64,000 bases of DNA from Pseudophaeomoniella oleicola (GCA_003868215.1 QWDQ01000001.1:124001-188000); one strand, 5' to 3'. Numbered from the stretch's first letter, positions 45,598 through 58,020 are shown. Notes: a model not told the origin generated them from the letters alone. Numbers and translations: made by a program.

Positions 45598-46129
45598 GAT
45601 TTGGATGAAAATGCGGGAGGAGATGTTGTCGCGTCTTCTCTTCCTACTTAGGTTTAGAAGCCATGTGAGAGAAATGTAGACAGATACACATGTTTCATAT
45701 AGTATGTAGCTCATTGTCGCGAATTATAGTAGTGGTAGCAGTAGTAACAGCGAAGACTCTAGATTTGATCGTGGAGAATCGAAAGAGGGCTACTTCCCTT
45801 TTGATTTGATAAGTTCGCGCGTCGTAGTCTATTCATTCACATACCCGTGATCTACCTACCTGCTAGGTACCTAGGTAGTACGTATGGATCACGAACCAAA
45901 TGCAAACAGTCCAGAATCATACTAGATGTCTTGAGAGATCTGGTATTTAACTACCTTGTCTAATCTGTCTCTAACTCGCGCCCGCCCCCCGGGGGGCACG
46001 AGGTGCGTCCGATCTTTTGAACAAAAGGAAAAAGCAATTATTTTTCTTAAACACCCCGATGAAAAACTCCGTATGATTATGCAACAAAATGCGCTCTGAG
46101 AAGGTACTCATTCCGAACCATGCGTTTTC
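45598..46129. other. Convergent intergenic region
   Basis: This is between the amidase gene (+) and the transporter gene (-). It contains a cluster of TAGGTACCTAGGTA palindromes near 45860-45885 and a short C-run/G-run inverted repeat (CCCCCCGGGGGG) near 45986. No gene is seen. Confidence 0.5.
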
Positions 46130-47672
46130 CTAAGGTGGACTCCTCGATCTGCTGCGTCCGGATGGACCACCATCGAGCCGTCTCGATGGTCCCCCTGCAG
46201 GCGATCCGCTACCGAAGAGACCCTGCCTCTCCTCGTCGAGCAGTTGTTCATCTTCGGGTTCGAGCTCGAGGAGCTTCTCCCTTGCATCCTGTCTCATCTT
46301 CGTGATCTTGAGATAGTTGTATCCACCGATACTGGCAATCGTAACGAGAAGACCGCTGATGTTGACAGGTGTTAGGGGATCGTGGTAGACGATTTCTGCA
46401 GCGGAAATGGTAACGACTTCCTTGAAGATACCACAGATGCTGAGGGTCACGACATTGGTTCGTTGGAGCAGGGCGAATTCTGCTGAGATCATGCAGAATG
46501 CCAGAAGACCGGGGAAAATCAGGAGACATATGCCTGTAATGAGGCCCTTTTCCGCCACCAAAACAGAAATCCCACTGATTACGGCAAGAGGTCCTTCCGC
46601 GCCAAGTGCGATAAGGAAAAGTGAAACGAACTCGATTGGGGCGATGAAAAACAGCGTCGCGAAGGGATTGGCCGTAGCGGGATGTCGTAGAAGCAGAATC
46701 TGCGTCAACGCCCAACGGAAACCAGAGAAAAAGGCAGATGATATGATGAGGGCAAAGCCGATTACGTTGAAAGCTGCTTCACCGGCCACCATCATGACGA
46801 CTCCGACAGTCATGGCTGCAATGATGCCGATTAGTTTCCACGAAGGCGTCTCGAGTCCAAAGACAAATGCAAAGAGGAGGACAAACGCTAGTGCAGATGA
46901 TTTGCACATTGTGAGAAAGGTTAAGGAGATGAATTTAAGTGAAGTGTTTCCGAGGCCGATGTCAAGTGCTGTAGCAACACCACAAGGAAGGAGGCGTGTG
47001 ATGTAAAACAGCGGTGTCACCACAGGCTTTTCCAAAGGTTCGACTTCGACGGGTGTTGGTTCCTGGTGTCCTGTAGCCGCACGTGAAGGGCGGAGTTGTG
47101 GGAAGAATACTAGTATTATCGACGCAAGCGAAAATTGGACGAGCATGTGCAGCGATGTCGTGAATAACGGAAAGTGGAAATTGAGTCTGTCAGGGGCAAA
47201 CATCCATTTGTTGTACTGTATCTTGTTAGTCTGCACGGAAGCAAATATCGGCGCAGGGGCTAGCACATACCACAGATATGGACGTTGCGAAGAGGTACCA
47301 CAGACCTATCAAGGTTGCATTGACGAATAGTTTCTTGATCACCACCCGGTCGGCTAATCTTTTTTCGTGCTGCGACAGCGGTACCTCAGAAGCGTCGTGA
47401 GAGTGATATCGATGCTTCAATGAGTTCCTCTTCCTTTCGCTTGCTCTCAAAGTTGCCTCCTCGTCCCCAAACTCCGAATTCATGTCCTCCATCTCCAGGA
47501 TCCCGCCTGGGGATGACATATCAGATTCATCTTCCGATGCAGATAAACGATGCTCATCAAGGGTGTCCTCTCTTCTGATTGATTTCCGCGGGGTCACGCC
47601 AGGGCTAGCTGAGTGCTTTGGTTCATCGGATAGCAACGGGGCCTGGGAGCTGCGATTGGTTGAACTCCCCAT
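46130..47672 (-). CDS. TPT/SLC35-type nucleotide-sugar or triose-phosphate transporter
   Basis: A drug/metabolite-transporter-superfamily carrier, resembling yeast Ymd8 and SLC35C2, likely in Golgi or ER. Two exons, 47672-47271 and 47215-46130, give 495 residues. An acidic, Ser-rich cytosolic N-terminus of ~115 residues is followed by about ten hydrophobic segments, from LFVNATLIGLWYLFATS onward. Family motifs include YNKWMF, CKSSALAFVLLFAFVFG and FRWALTQILL. The C-terminus is Arg/Ser-rich (SGRSRSRSPP). A GTAAGC...CAG pair at 47797-47744 looks like a 5' UTR intron. Substrate is not predictable from the sequence. Confidence 0.9.
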
Positions 47673-48919
47673 CGGGGAGGTTGTTCAGGTCGACGTCGCC
47701 GGGATTGTGAAGTGGTTGCGCATGGGTCAGACACATCTGCAAGCTGAATAACAAGTGAGACGGCACATTCAAGTGTTACTAATGATGAAGCGCTTACGTT
47801 TTGTTCTATGCTGAAGTCGTCCAAGGCTAAGGGCGTGTCAGGAATGCAGATGCAGATACAGACGCAGATGTGGAGAAACTGATCCGATCAGCACATTATG
47901 ACAAGTAGACCGAACTTCACAGGGTCTCCCGGTCCCATTAGTGTGAGATGGATTATTAAGGTACGTACCTAGGTAATTACCTACCTACCTGCCTAAGGTA
48001 CCTGGTAGGTAGTGAACACCTTAGCCCAATCCTTGTTGACCCTTTACCCTTCACTACGTACCCCTTTAGTTATCATATAACTAATGCTTCAAGCTTCGGT
48101 CTAGTTATACTTAAGAGGACAGCAATGACATTTGAGGCAATCCTGAACAATATGCAGTATTCAGAATGACTGTCGCTTCACTACGTAGGTACATGCATCA
48201 CTGGTATATCGTATTTGATGACGTGCAGCACCGCACTCACTTCATTCCACATTCAAGTTTCTCAGTCTTCGTCGAAGTCAAATAGTGATGATATCAAGCA
48301 GCCTAAACCAGCTGCTTCTTACAGTGTATCAGCAGACCGTCAAGTGAAGACGAGAAGCTACCCCTCCGAGACGATGATCGTGTACAGTACCCAGACAACC
48401 ATAGTCTGACTAAGGTCATTGTGAGCGACCATCATAACCCCTGGAAGACTTCTTCTATACGTCGTAGCAGCGGAGAGGCTTTTGAGGCTTGTCCAAGGTG
48501 GATCAACAGAAAGGAAAGGGAAGGGAAGGGAAGGGAAGGGATGAATCTCAGCATCTCGGATTCGTCGAAAGTAAATCAGCGACCGATTCATTCTTCGCCG
48601 TGTGCGCGCAAGCAGCCACAATCTGCCTGTTTTTGATTCCGGCCCAAGAGTATCAGCAGCAATGGGAATTGTTATTAAATCTGACCATTGTATCGCATTC
48701 TGTGTACTGGATATCTGACTGACTGGCAACATTCCTGATATGATAACTCTTATGCCTTTGATACATATGCTACGACCTGATCTGATCTGACCTGACCTGA
48801 ATTGAACTACACAGCGGCCTCGTGCTCATTTCAGCGAGTCACTGAAAGCAAACACTCGCCTACCTTATTCATTTCGTTCGACCCATCTCTTCATCCACTC
48901 TCTTATTTCCTTCTCTCCT
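47673..48919. promoter_or_regulatory. Divergent region transporter/GH15 gene
   Basis: This contains a likely 5' UTR intron of the transporter (47744-47797), a cluster of TACCTAGGTA/TACCTACC motifs near 47961-48010, and GGGAA pentamers at 48511-48540. No coding region is seen. Confidence 0.5.
48511..48540 (+). repeat. GGGAA pentamer repeat
   Basis: About five tandem GGGAA units. Confidence 0.75.
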
Positions 48920-51038
48920 ATGCCTTCGTCACTACCAGGTCCTGCGATGCGAGTGGTGATGGCCGGATCTTCGGAGCCTCTTTCTCACTATGCTCCAATT
49001 GAAGATTACGGTCTCATTGGCGATATGCATACGTGTGCATTAGTCTGTCAAAACGGCAGCATTGACTTCATGTGTTGGCCGAAATTCGACTCTCCTTCGG
49101 TGTTTTGCCGTATCCTCGACCACAACCGGGGAGGCCACTTCGCTGTCCACCCTTCCGATGCGATCCATCCGGTCAATATTGTCACCAAACAGAAGTATTT
49201 GTCCCTGTCCAATGTTCTCCAGACAAGATGGATCGCAGAAACCGGCGTTGTGAACCTGTACGATTTCTTCGTGGTGACCCCAAACAGGGCTTCACCCAAA
49301 GCCACCAATACTATAGAGGCGAACCGATCTCCCATTCTCATCAGACGTTTGGAATGCGTCCGCGGAGAGATGGAATTAGAGATTGATATGAAGCCAAGGT
49401 TCAACTATGCCCAAGATGAATGTACCATTAATCAGACCAAAGACTATGGTCACCATCACCTTTCTGAGCACCCTGATCACGCCTGCCAACAGTACGAAAT
49501 ATCAAGTAAGTCATTCGACCTGCATTTTGAGCTCCTCGCTTCTCGGACGGAATTTTCTACACCGTCCCCAGCGTCCGCTCTGACGCATGTCCTCGGTCGT
49601 GTATGCGTGGATAGATCGGGAGCTGCCATTAAAGGTAAAATAACGCTCAAAGAAGGCGATCAGGTGTATATGGTACTACGCGAGATCGAAAGAGGCAAAG
49701 TGCCTTCTCCTCTGGACGCAGAGGAACTCGAACATTCCACTCAAAGCTACTGGACTAGTTGGATCCGAAGATGTCGCTATCGTGGTCGTTTCCTTGGAAA
49801 GGTTGAGCGAAGCTTGCTGATCCTCAAGCTCCTCACTTACCAACCAACCGGGGCAATTGTAGCGGCACCGACTTTCTCGCTCCCTGAAGCTATTGGTGGA
49901 CCAAGAAACTGGGATTATCGCTATTCATGGGTCCGAGATACTTCATTCACGCTCTATGTCTTCCTTAAAATGGGCTTCGTCGAAGAGGCGGAGGCCTATA
50001 TCGAGTTCATATTCAGGAGAATTGCAGACTGGCAAAACAAATATCAAGGCCAACCACTTCCGCTGATGTTTAGCATCGATGGCGAGAGCGATCTTCCAGA
50101 ACTCGAGCTTGATCATTTCGAAGGCTACAAGCAAACAAAACCCGTACGCATCGGAAATGCTGCTACAGGTCATATTCAGTTGGACATCTATGGAGAATTA
50201 ATGGATGCCATCTACCTGTACAACAAACATGGCAAACCTATCACTTATGATCAATGGATCAGCATTCGGAAGATGATCGACTATGTGATCACCGTTTGGA
50301 AGGACCCAGACATGTCAATCTGGGAAGTACGAGGTAAGAAAGAAAACTTTGTGTACTCGAAGATAATGCTCTGGGTTGCTATGGATCGCGCTCTTCGCCT
50401 ATGTGACAAGCGACCGAATCTGCCATGTCCTCAGAGATGGGACTGGCTCCAAATACGTGATGATATATATGAAAGCGTGATGGAACGAGGGTTCAATAAA
50501 GAGCTAAATACTTTTGTTCAAAGCTACGAGTCTCACAACACGGTTGACTCTGCGGTGCTTATTGCACCACTGGTGTTCTTCATCGCTCCGAATGACCCAC
50601 GTTTTTTGGGCACACTTGATCGGATCCTGAAATCCCCGGAGAAAGGAGGCTTGAACATCGGCGGCCTTGTGTTTCGCTATGATCATAACACCGTACAAGA
50701 TGGCGTTGGAGGTATCGAAGGATCATTTACGATGTGTACATTCTGGCTGGTCGAAGCTCTTATCCGGGTAAGTCTACACTTTCACGGTTTTCTAAGGCTG
50801 TTCCTAACGTCAACCGCAGGCTGGAGTATACAACCCCAAATACCTCAACATTGCAAAGTCGATGTTCGAATCCGTGACCTCATTCTCAAACCACCTGGGT
50901 ATGTATTCGGAAGAGATCTCGATGGCAGGAGAGCAACTGGGCAATACTCCACAGGCCTTCTCACACTTGGCATTCATCAGTGCCGCCTTCAATCTGGATC
51001 GGGTTGAAGAGAAGGGGTCGAACGCGAGCTTCGTCTGA
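48920..51038 (+). CDS. Intracellular GH15-family enzyme (glucoamylase/trehalase-like)
   Basis: A glycoside hydrolase of family 15, of the long type shared with bacterial trehalases and glucoamylases. Two exons, 48920-50767 and 50820-51038, give 688 residues. No signal peptide is present. The N-terminal block is IEDYGLIGDMHTCALVCQNG and IDFMCWPKFDSPSVFC; the (alpha/alpha)6 barrel has GGPRNWDYRYSWVRDTSFTL, the catalytic-acid region DGVGGIEGSFTMCTFWLVEA and the C-terminal SEEISMAGEQLGNTPQAFSH. Likely substrate is glycogen-type alpha-glucan or trehalose in the cytosol. The second exon is needed to complete the last helices. Confidence 0.93.
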
Positions 51039-54000
51039 GACGAAAGGTTCATGATCCAGTCTTCCGAGCATGCATTCAGGACAGACAGGCTGGAGTAATA
51101 CGAAATTTGCCTAGTTGTAGTCGTCACGATGCGTGGTCGTGTCTGATGATAACAACCTTACAAGAACAAGACCCTCGGAGTAATATATCATGATTTGACA
51201 CTAATATCCATGTCTCGTCTCTCTCAGCAACCATGATACTAGGTAGGTAGCTAGCAGATCAATTCCAACGACCCTCTAGACCACTTCGAATCCAAGTCAC
51301 TGTGTGTACTTTGTTGCACAAGGTCCAACCACCAATACGAAGCAGCAGCTACATACCCTGGGGGAAGACTGTGATAGCATTATGTAATGTACTAATTAGG
51401 TACCTAGGTTACGAAGTATAAAGACTGTTTTGATCGTCATCTGTATTATAGTACCGTTAACTTGTAGTATATCTGCCATGTACCTATGTCTAGGGGACTA
51501 TTTGCGAGAGACGGGAAGGAACGCCACCGTGAGTGACTGAGTAGCTTGCTTACTTGCTTGCTTGTGATCGTATCGTTAAATATGAGGCTTTTTCTCTTTT
51601 CTCTCTTGCAGATATTACATATGTAGAATGTACGCACGTAAGTACCTACATATATTATACTCTACATGTACCTACTCAAGCAGAATACGGCCCGACGGGT
51701 TCTTACATTGGTACGTCGGAAAGTCTCAGTATGTATCTACATAGGTACATACATAAACATGCATAAGAGTCTTTTCTACCCTTCTTCTTCTTCTTCTTTT
51801 CTCAGCCACGAGAACGAAACGCATGATCCGATCGACGATGGGGGATTAAAATTCAATCTCAGCAAGACACGAGTATGTAGAAACTAACGTAGGTAGGGTG
51901 GTGATGCATCATATGTTGCCTGTTTCGAAAGTCCTGTTACGGGAGAGGCGTCCTGCGCGTAGCCGGGATTCTGCACTGAAGAGAGAAGAGAAGAGAAGAA
52001 GAAAACACGGGACTATTGCATTTTCGTGTCTTTTTCGCGCGCGATCCGATGCAGCTTATCGAGGTGCCTAACGTACCTAAGTAAGTAAGAGTTGGCCCAA
52101 CAAGTTCCAGGTGGCTTGTCTGTCGTGTCGTGTTGGACAGAACAGTAGGTAGGTAGTTATGCTTGAGGCTTGCTTGTTGTGTTGTTGGTTTGTCGCATAA
52201 CAGACCCGAGCCGTCTCTTAGGAAAAAGGTCAGTGAGGAGTGAGTTCTTAGGTATGGTCCACACTTTGCGGGTTAGTGTGAGTAGTGAATGTGGTTGAGG
52301 TGGTTCGATCTGCAGTGGCCGCGATGGAGAAAAAGAGAAGAAGGAGCCAAAGGCAGGCTCCGTACAGTAGTGGTTCTACTACTACGTAGTACGTACAGTA
52401 CACCCGCTTGACCCACGCTGCTCGGCTGGTGTTGTGATGTCTTCCAAGGTCAGACGAGGATGGAAGTAAAGGTACAATGTAGGTAGTCAATCGAACTCAT
52501 AATAAGTCAGTATTGGTTGTAGGGGATTACAACCAGCGGTTCGCATTCATTCAGATATCAAGGTCAAGATACGGAGTAGACCTGAAAGTTGAAAGGATAT
52601 GTGAATTGTAAGATCATGGATGTTGACGGACAAGTCGCCATGTCTTATCATGATCATACGACGTACCATTAGTACCATTAGTACCTTAGTAACTGTACAG
52701 TAACGCGGATGCCTCGAGGTAGGGTCAACCCTAAATCTAATTGCATGTTAATACGTAGTAAATCAAAGAAGAGCAGCAGACTAAATCAACAATATCAGCG
52801 ACAACTAAGTTAGAGCCAAACAGGAAGTAAGCCGACATCAAAAGCGCGTCTATCTCGCGGTTGCACCATCCCACGTCTAGACTAGAGCTGCCAAATAGAC
52901 GCGTCAATATGTACCATCGTCCTTCCCGCATCGTCGTCGTCCTCTTCTGCTTTGCTCTTCAGTTCCTCTCATCTGATCCGTGCCGAGAACAATCGGATCT
53001 AATGGAAAAGTCTATGACCTGAAACAAAACAATGACGATGAGTTCAAAACATTGGAATGCTGGACTGGAAAACCTTACCGACTACTACTACTACGTTAGG
53101 CTTCTCTATTACTACGTACAAGGGTGTTTCATCGGATCTGATGCCGTGGTGGCAGAAAGTCATTGCATTCTGTTGGGGAATCCTTCGGTCAGGGAAAATG
53201 TTCCGTATATCATATCGAATCGAGCACCGTGCTCTTTGTAGAAGTGGCCCAAGCTGAACAGGACACGTAATACTACGTAGTAGATCTTCTTTCGTACGTG
53301 TGATTGTTACTGAAGGAGTAATTGCAGACAGGGCTTCCCAACGGCATTGAGTATTGGGAACATGTCGAGAAGCGTCTCTGCTGCTAACTTACTGCTTGCT
53401 GTCTTCTGCATGCATGCTGTATTCCGATACAAAAGCGGCTTGATCGTGCTGATCACTATTGACTTGACCCATGTGGAAATAAGGAGAGGTCTACTACGTA
53501 TGGCTGCCTCTGCATTAGTCGATCCTCGTACACCTCGTACACTATTACGGTGTACGACACTCTTACACTAAGTACACTGCAGCATACTGCGAACTGACTC
53601 AAGTGACCAGTGTCTCGGTGAGCGCGGCTCTACAGCAGTCCGCTACCTCCACTCGTCCACCAGCACCAACTGCTTCTAAACAAAGCACACGAGCATGTTT
53701 GAACGGTCCGCTAAGTCGTTTGTGGGAAAGGATCCAAGCGGTGAGATGTATTCCAATGGATTTCGTACGTGGACCCTGTCTCGCCTACACAAATCGGTCT
53801 CTTGATTCTCAAAAGGCGCGCGCTATCGTTTCTATGGGGTCAACTGTCCCTGGGCCTGGTCTAGAGCAGAATAGAACGCACAGTACCTGAAAGTCGGCAT
53901 TCGATGGCAGTTAAGTGTGACTGGCGATGACATTGAGCAGACAAATAGATGCCTTGCGTTGGAATCAGTCTGGATACTCGAGCACATGATATCGCATACG

Positions 54001-55163
54001 GAAGACTGTACAGCTGTTTACTTGCGATATAGTTCTATATCCACAGCATTACAGTACAGGACAGACGTACAGTAGGTGGTAAGTTTCTGCATCGTACTAC
54101 ATAGTACGTAGTACATACTGAGGCGAGCTGGGAACTGAGTGGGTGTGGCCACCCCCGTGTGGACTGCAGGGTTGAATCACTGAATCATGTTACCGGATAT
54201 CTTACTAGGGACCTACCTGAGTTTTAGGTGTCAGTACAGTAAAAGCCACCCATCAATTCCTGCTCCATTAGGGACCAAAATCGCCATTAGTTAAGAATTC
54301 TAAGTCGTTCGGTCCACTAAATCGCCTAAGACTTAATCAAAGCTTGGCTTGTTGTGTTGACCCAAGCGTCAACTACCCACGTAGTACTATGGTACCCGGG
54401 TCCCCATCTCACAAAAAAAGTCAAAACTCCATTTCCACCAAGTTTCCAGCGACTACAATACATTCCATCTTCCCTCCCCTCAAAAACGCCCTTTCCGCTG
54501 CATACCAACTCTCTTCCACATACAACCGATCGGTTCCGGTCAGGGAAATCGTCAACAAATGTCCAGAAAGGGGCTGATTGAATCTGTGCTCTCAGTCTGC
54601 CTTCCAATCATCTGTCCCTTCTGATTACCTCCTCTACTGTGCAGGACGCCTATTTCCATCTATCAAATCGAACTATTGCCGTTAGCTGTCGATCACCGAA
54701 TCACACAACTCTTGTCTCGACGCTCCCAGCCTCCCTTTTTCTTCACGAATTCCACAACAATCAAGCCTTGAGAGCTTATCCAACGGTTATCGCGACTCCA
54801 GATTCGTGCTTTTGTCACCGTCGACCTTCGTTTCTTATTATTCTCTTCATTTCCTACGCGACTGGCGCGCTCAATACAGAGCGTTGCGATCGCGACCTTG
54901 AAATCCTCGCTACTTCTTTTCACTTCTTTCATCTCTCCATACATCGTCGAGTGCCACCACCGATCCCAAGGCGAACAGAGATCCAAAACGAACGAGTCGC
55001 GTCATATATTGCGCCGGACTGTCCGCGATACAATTAGCTTGCATCGGCTGGGCAAGCTTCAGATCGAAAAATGTTTGGTCACTAAGCAATTGAAGGCATA
55101 ACCCAGCTCAAACCACCAGAAAACACGTCAAGCCGATACACAACCTCCGCTAAAGCCTACAAA
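51039..55163. other. 4.1-kb gene-poor, palindrome-rich region
   Basis: No gene of normal size is seen. The first 3 kb contain many short palindromes (TACCTAGGTA, TACTACGTAGTA) and microsatellite-like TTCTTC stretches. From about 54640 the sequence becomes pyrimidine-rich and may be a long 5' leader of the gene at 55164. One two-exon small ORF (53695-53876) is possible but unproven. Confidence 0.5.
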
Positions 55164-57176
55164 ATGGCACAGAGAAGGCAAGGAATGTCTATCACTCTTC
55201 CGCGAAATTTCGCCTACACATCTCCCGACGGCGTACCCCCGAAGACGCCAGACCAGACGTTCTCCGATCTCAGTCTTCCAGCGCCACCGCACCATTCATC
55301 ATGTCGTTTTCGACGACCGCGCCTAAACGAGCTCACTTCTTCGGCTACCCATGATGGCACTCTGCCGACCTTGAATGCTTCAGACATTCCAATACCATCC
55401 ATTGAGATTGCGCCGTCTTCCGATCCTTTTGGGCCGTCGCGATCTGACCAGCTATTATCTTCGTCGACACCGTTTGATCGCTTCCGACTTTCAGCACGTC
55501 GAGACCTACAGCCACCTCGAACACCGTCACCTCAAATACCTACAACCCCGACGGAACCTGCTTTACATGGCGGATGGGACATCAAGCGTCCTGAGTCGTC
55601 CTGCTCTATCAGATCCGATTCGTCAGTATCATCTGATGAGAGCTTTGACTCAAGGCCTACATCATTTGGAGGTAGTTGTACGAGTCCTGAAAGCGACTTC
55701 CAAGATCCGTTTTGCGCACGTGGCATGAACTACCTCGATTCACCAACGCGACCACATAGAAAAATGGTACCTAGTAGATCTGATTCTTCCATAGCGACGA
55801 CAAGCAACAACAAGACGCGCTGGACGCCGGAAATGGACGCTCATCTTTGGAACATCTACCAGATGTACCTGCAAGATCCGACTATCACTCCGTTCAAGAC
55901 TGTTCCAGGAAGCCTTCCTCCTCTCGGTGTGTGCCACCGAGTTGCACGGGAAGCTAAGAGGACCTGGTCAAGAGCCTGCAAATCTCAGAACGTCTTTTCC
56001 TTTAGTGAGACACCAGATCTTGCATCTCCACGCAGTGGAAGCAGTACTCCTACAGGTCCACAAGAACGACACCGAAATTTCTGGCCCAAAGAATCATCTA
56101 CCCGAAGGCGCTTGAAGGAACTTTGCAAGAGAAAGTTTTCCATTGCACCGCATTATCAGCGGTTGCTTCAAGCAAGAAGTCCTTCGCCTTTCTTGGAATC
56201 TTTTGTTCGACGCCCTGCTTCCAGGTCCTCTACGATCCCGGCAGCCGAGGATACATCAATGACTTTCGCGACACGAGACCTGGGTGTTTCGTTGATGTCT
56301 ACCGAGATCAACGGCCCACTGGCGCGATTGGCAACAGAACCTTGTCAACAACCCAATTCCGATGATTGGTTCAATACTCCTGTCAGTTCAGAGAAGACAG
56401 TAGAAATGTCTGTATCACCTCCGCAAGAGCAATTTGTGCGAGCTGCTGCTCTTGAACCGCCAAGCAGTGTCCCACGATTGGCGTCACCCTTCGTATACAA
56501 CACATGGGGTCCAACGCGCTCGCGGAGATCTCAACGTCCGGCTCTGAATCAATTTGATACAATGCACGCCACAGGTCCACATTTGCTCTCTCCTGTTCGG
56601 CTGGACCCGTTCTCCAATGCACATAAGAGAAGAGCACAGAATCAGCTGGATCATGAATTGAGCCCAGGAGGGTCAGATTCTCGCAAGGATCTTCAAAATC
56701 TCTTCTCACCAACTTCTGGTAGTGATGTAAGCCAGCGACGTGTGCGTGTTAGAAATCGCGGTTTTACACTCGGGGCCGTCGATGCTCGCGAACGCCTTGA
56801 CAATTTGTTCACGCCACCCAGTGATACGCCTATGTCCGGCATCGGAGGTCCTTCAGCCGGCCTAGCACCACCAGCTCTTGGTGACGATGCTAAGAAGCTC
56901 GGTTCCCCGTTCGAGTTGGACGCAACAAAGACGTTCCGCTCGCACAATCGCACGCCTCGTCATGCTGCCTCAACCTCTGAACCCTTCATCACCAATCCAT
57001 TCGCGAGCTCATTTGCTGTATCGAGCATTGGAGAACGGTTAGCAGCGTTTCAGCCAAATCAGTCAGCATCATCTGGTTCTACAAGTCAACCATTGCCATT
57101 GGACCCTCTAGAACCAGGCATCTCGGATGCCGAACGCATTCGAAGACAGCTTTTGAATCGTCATCATGCAGGGTAG
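55164..57176 (+). CDS. Ser/Pro-rich putative nuclear regulator with Myb/SANT-like segment
   Basis: An intronless gene of 670 residues. The N-terminal ~215 residues are disordered and contain many Ser/Thr-Pro sites. KTRWTPEMDAHLWNIYQMYL and LPPLGVCHRVAREAKRTWSR (about residues 218-270) form a predicted helical, SANT-like block, followed by FWPKESSTRRRLKELCKRKF. Short repeated motifs of type RLDPF, DLQNLFSP and RLDNLFTPP occur in the C-terminal third. The end is ISDAERIRRQLLNRHHAG. The layout recalls cell-cycle transcription cofactors such as Msa1/Msa2, but I am not certain of the assignment. A nuclear role is inferred only from basic segments. Confidence 0.72.
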   Translation: MAQRRQGMSITLPRNFAYTSPDGVPPKTPDQTFSDLSLPAPPHHSSCRFRRPRLNELTSSATHDGTLPTLNASDIPIPSIEIAPSSDPFGPSRSDQLLSSSTPFDRFRLSARRDLQPPRTPSPQIPTTPTEPALHGGWDIKRPESSCSIRSDSSVSSDESFDSRPTSFGGSCTSPESDFQDPFCARGMNYLDSPTRPHRKMVPSRSDSSIATTSNNKTRWTPEMDAHLWNIYQMYLQDPTITPFKTVPGSLPPLGVCHRVAREAKRTWSRACKSQNVFSFSETPDLASPRSGSSTPTGPQERHRNFWPKESSTRRRLKELCKRKFSIAPHYQRLLQARSPSPFLESFVRRPASRSSTIPAAEDTSMTFATRDLGVSLMSTEINGPLARLATEPCQQPNSDDWFNTPVSSEKTVEMSVSPPQEQFVRAAALEPPSSVPRLASPFVYNTWGPTRSRRSQRPALNQFDTMHATGPHLLSPVRLDPFSNAHKRRAQNQLDHELSPGGSDSRKDLQNLFSPTSGSDVSQRRVRVRNRGFTLGAVDARERLDNLFTPPSDTPMSGIGGPSAGLAPPALGDDAKKLGSPFELDATKTFRSHNRTPRHAASTSEPFITNPFASSFAVSSIGERLAAFQPNQSASSGSTSQPLPLDPLEPGISDAERIRRQLLNRHHAG

Positions 57177-58020
57177 TCTCACTTTTTTGGTGTGGTGGCT
57201 GCAGTTTTCTTCTTGCATGGGTCTGCGAAAATTTCCTGGACAATTGGCAAGCGAGAGAATCACGTTTTCTGCTTTTCAACATCTTTTCCTTTTTTCTCAT
57301 GACCTTCGAAAACATGTATGAATCGAACGACTAAATTTTACGACCTTTTCATGACTATGGCCGGATTTTGAACACAATCCCAAGTTTTCACGCACATGCA
57401 TGCCTGTTTTGTTTCGTTTTCGAACATTTTCGATAGCTTTGTTTCTATTTAACATGTTCTTTTATGAGTGCATGCGTTACTGGGGGTTTACTATCAACCA
57501 ATTGCTGAAAAGCTTGAGGAATTCTGCAAGAGGACAATATTCGGGTGTGGTACTGTTCCTAAAGAGCGCGGAAACAGGAGAACACGAAAGCCAAACCACA
57601 AGTGCAAGGCATCATTTGGAATGGCAGACCATTCAATGAAATCATGTGTCGGTTCGACGTCGAAGTTCATGGATCTTCTTCCGTCTTTTGTTTCTCTTCT
57701 CATTGCTTATGAACCCATTGATATTACAACCAGGTCCAGTCTGGTCGTTATCGTCTTTTTTCTAACCTCATGATTGATTCGGGGTCAATTTATAGAACGA
57801 CAGAAGCGAAAAACAAAGCAGTAACTATCAATCGCATTTTTTTCATGCAATTCTTTCTTTTTCCGGGTCCTCTTTTTTTTAAAATTTTTTTTCTCTTTCT
57901 CTTTCGCTTCTTGATATAGATTGAAATGAATCATCTTTCGGTATGTAATTACCTTGATTATATAGGGAGGTAGGGAGGTAGGAAGTAGGTATATTATGTG
58001 ATTGTTGACTACAACTTGGA

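Noticed and set aside
47594-47824. Upstream coding exon for the transporter (DFSIEQN)
   Set aside because: No ATG is in frame and the join does not extend the protein sensibly; better explained as 5' UTR.
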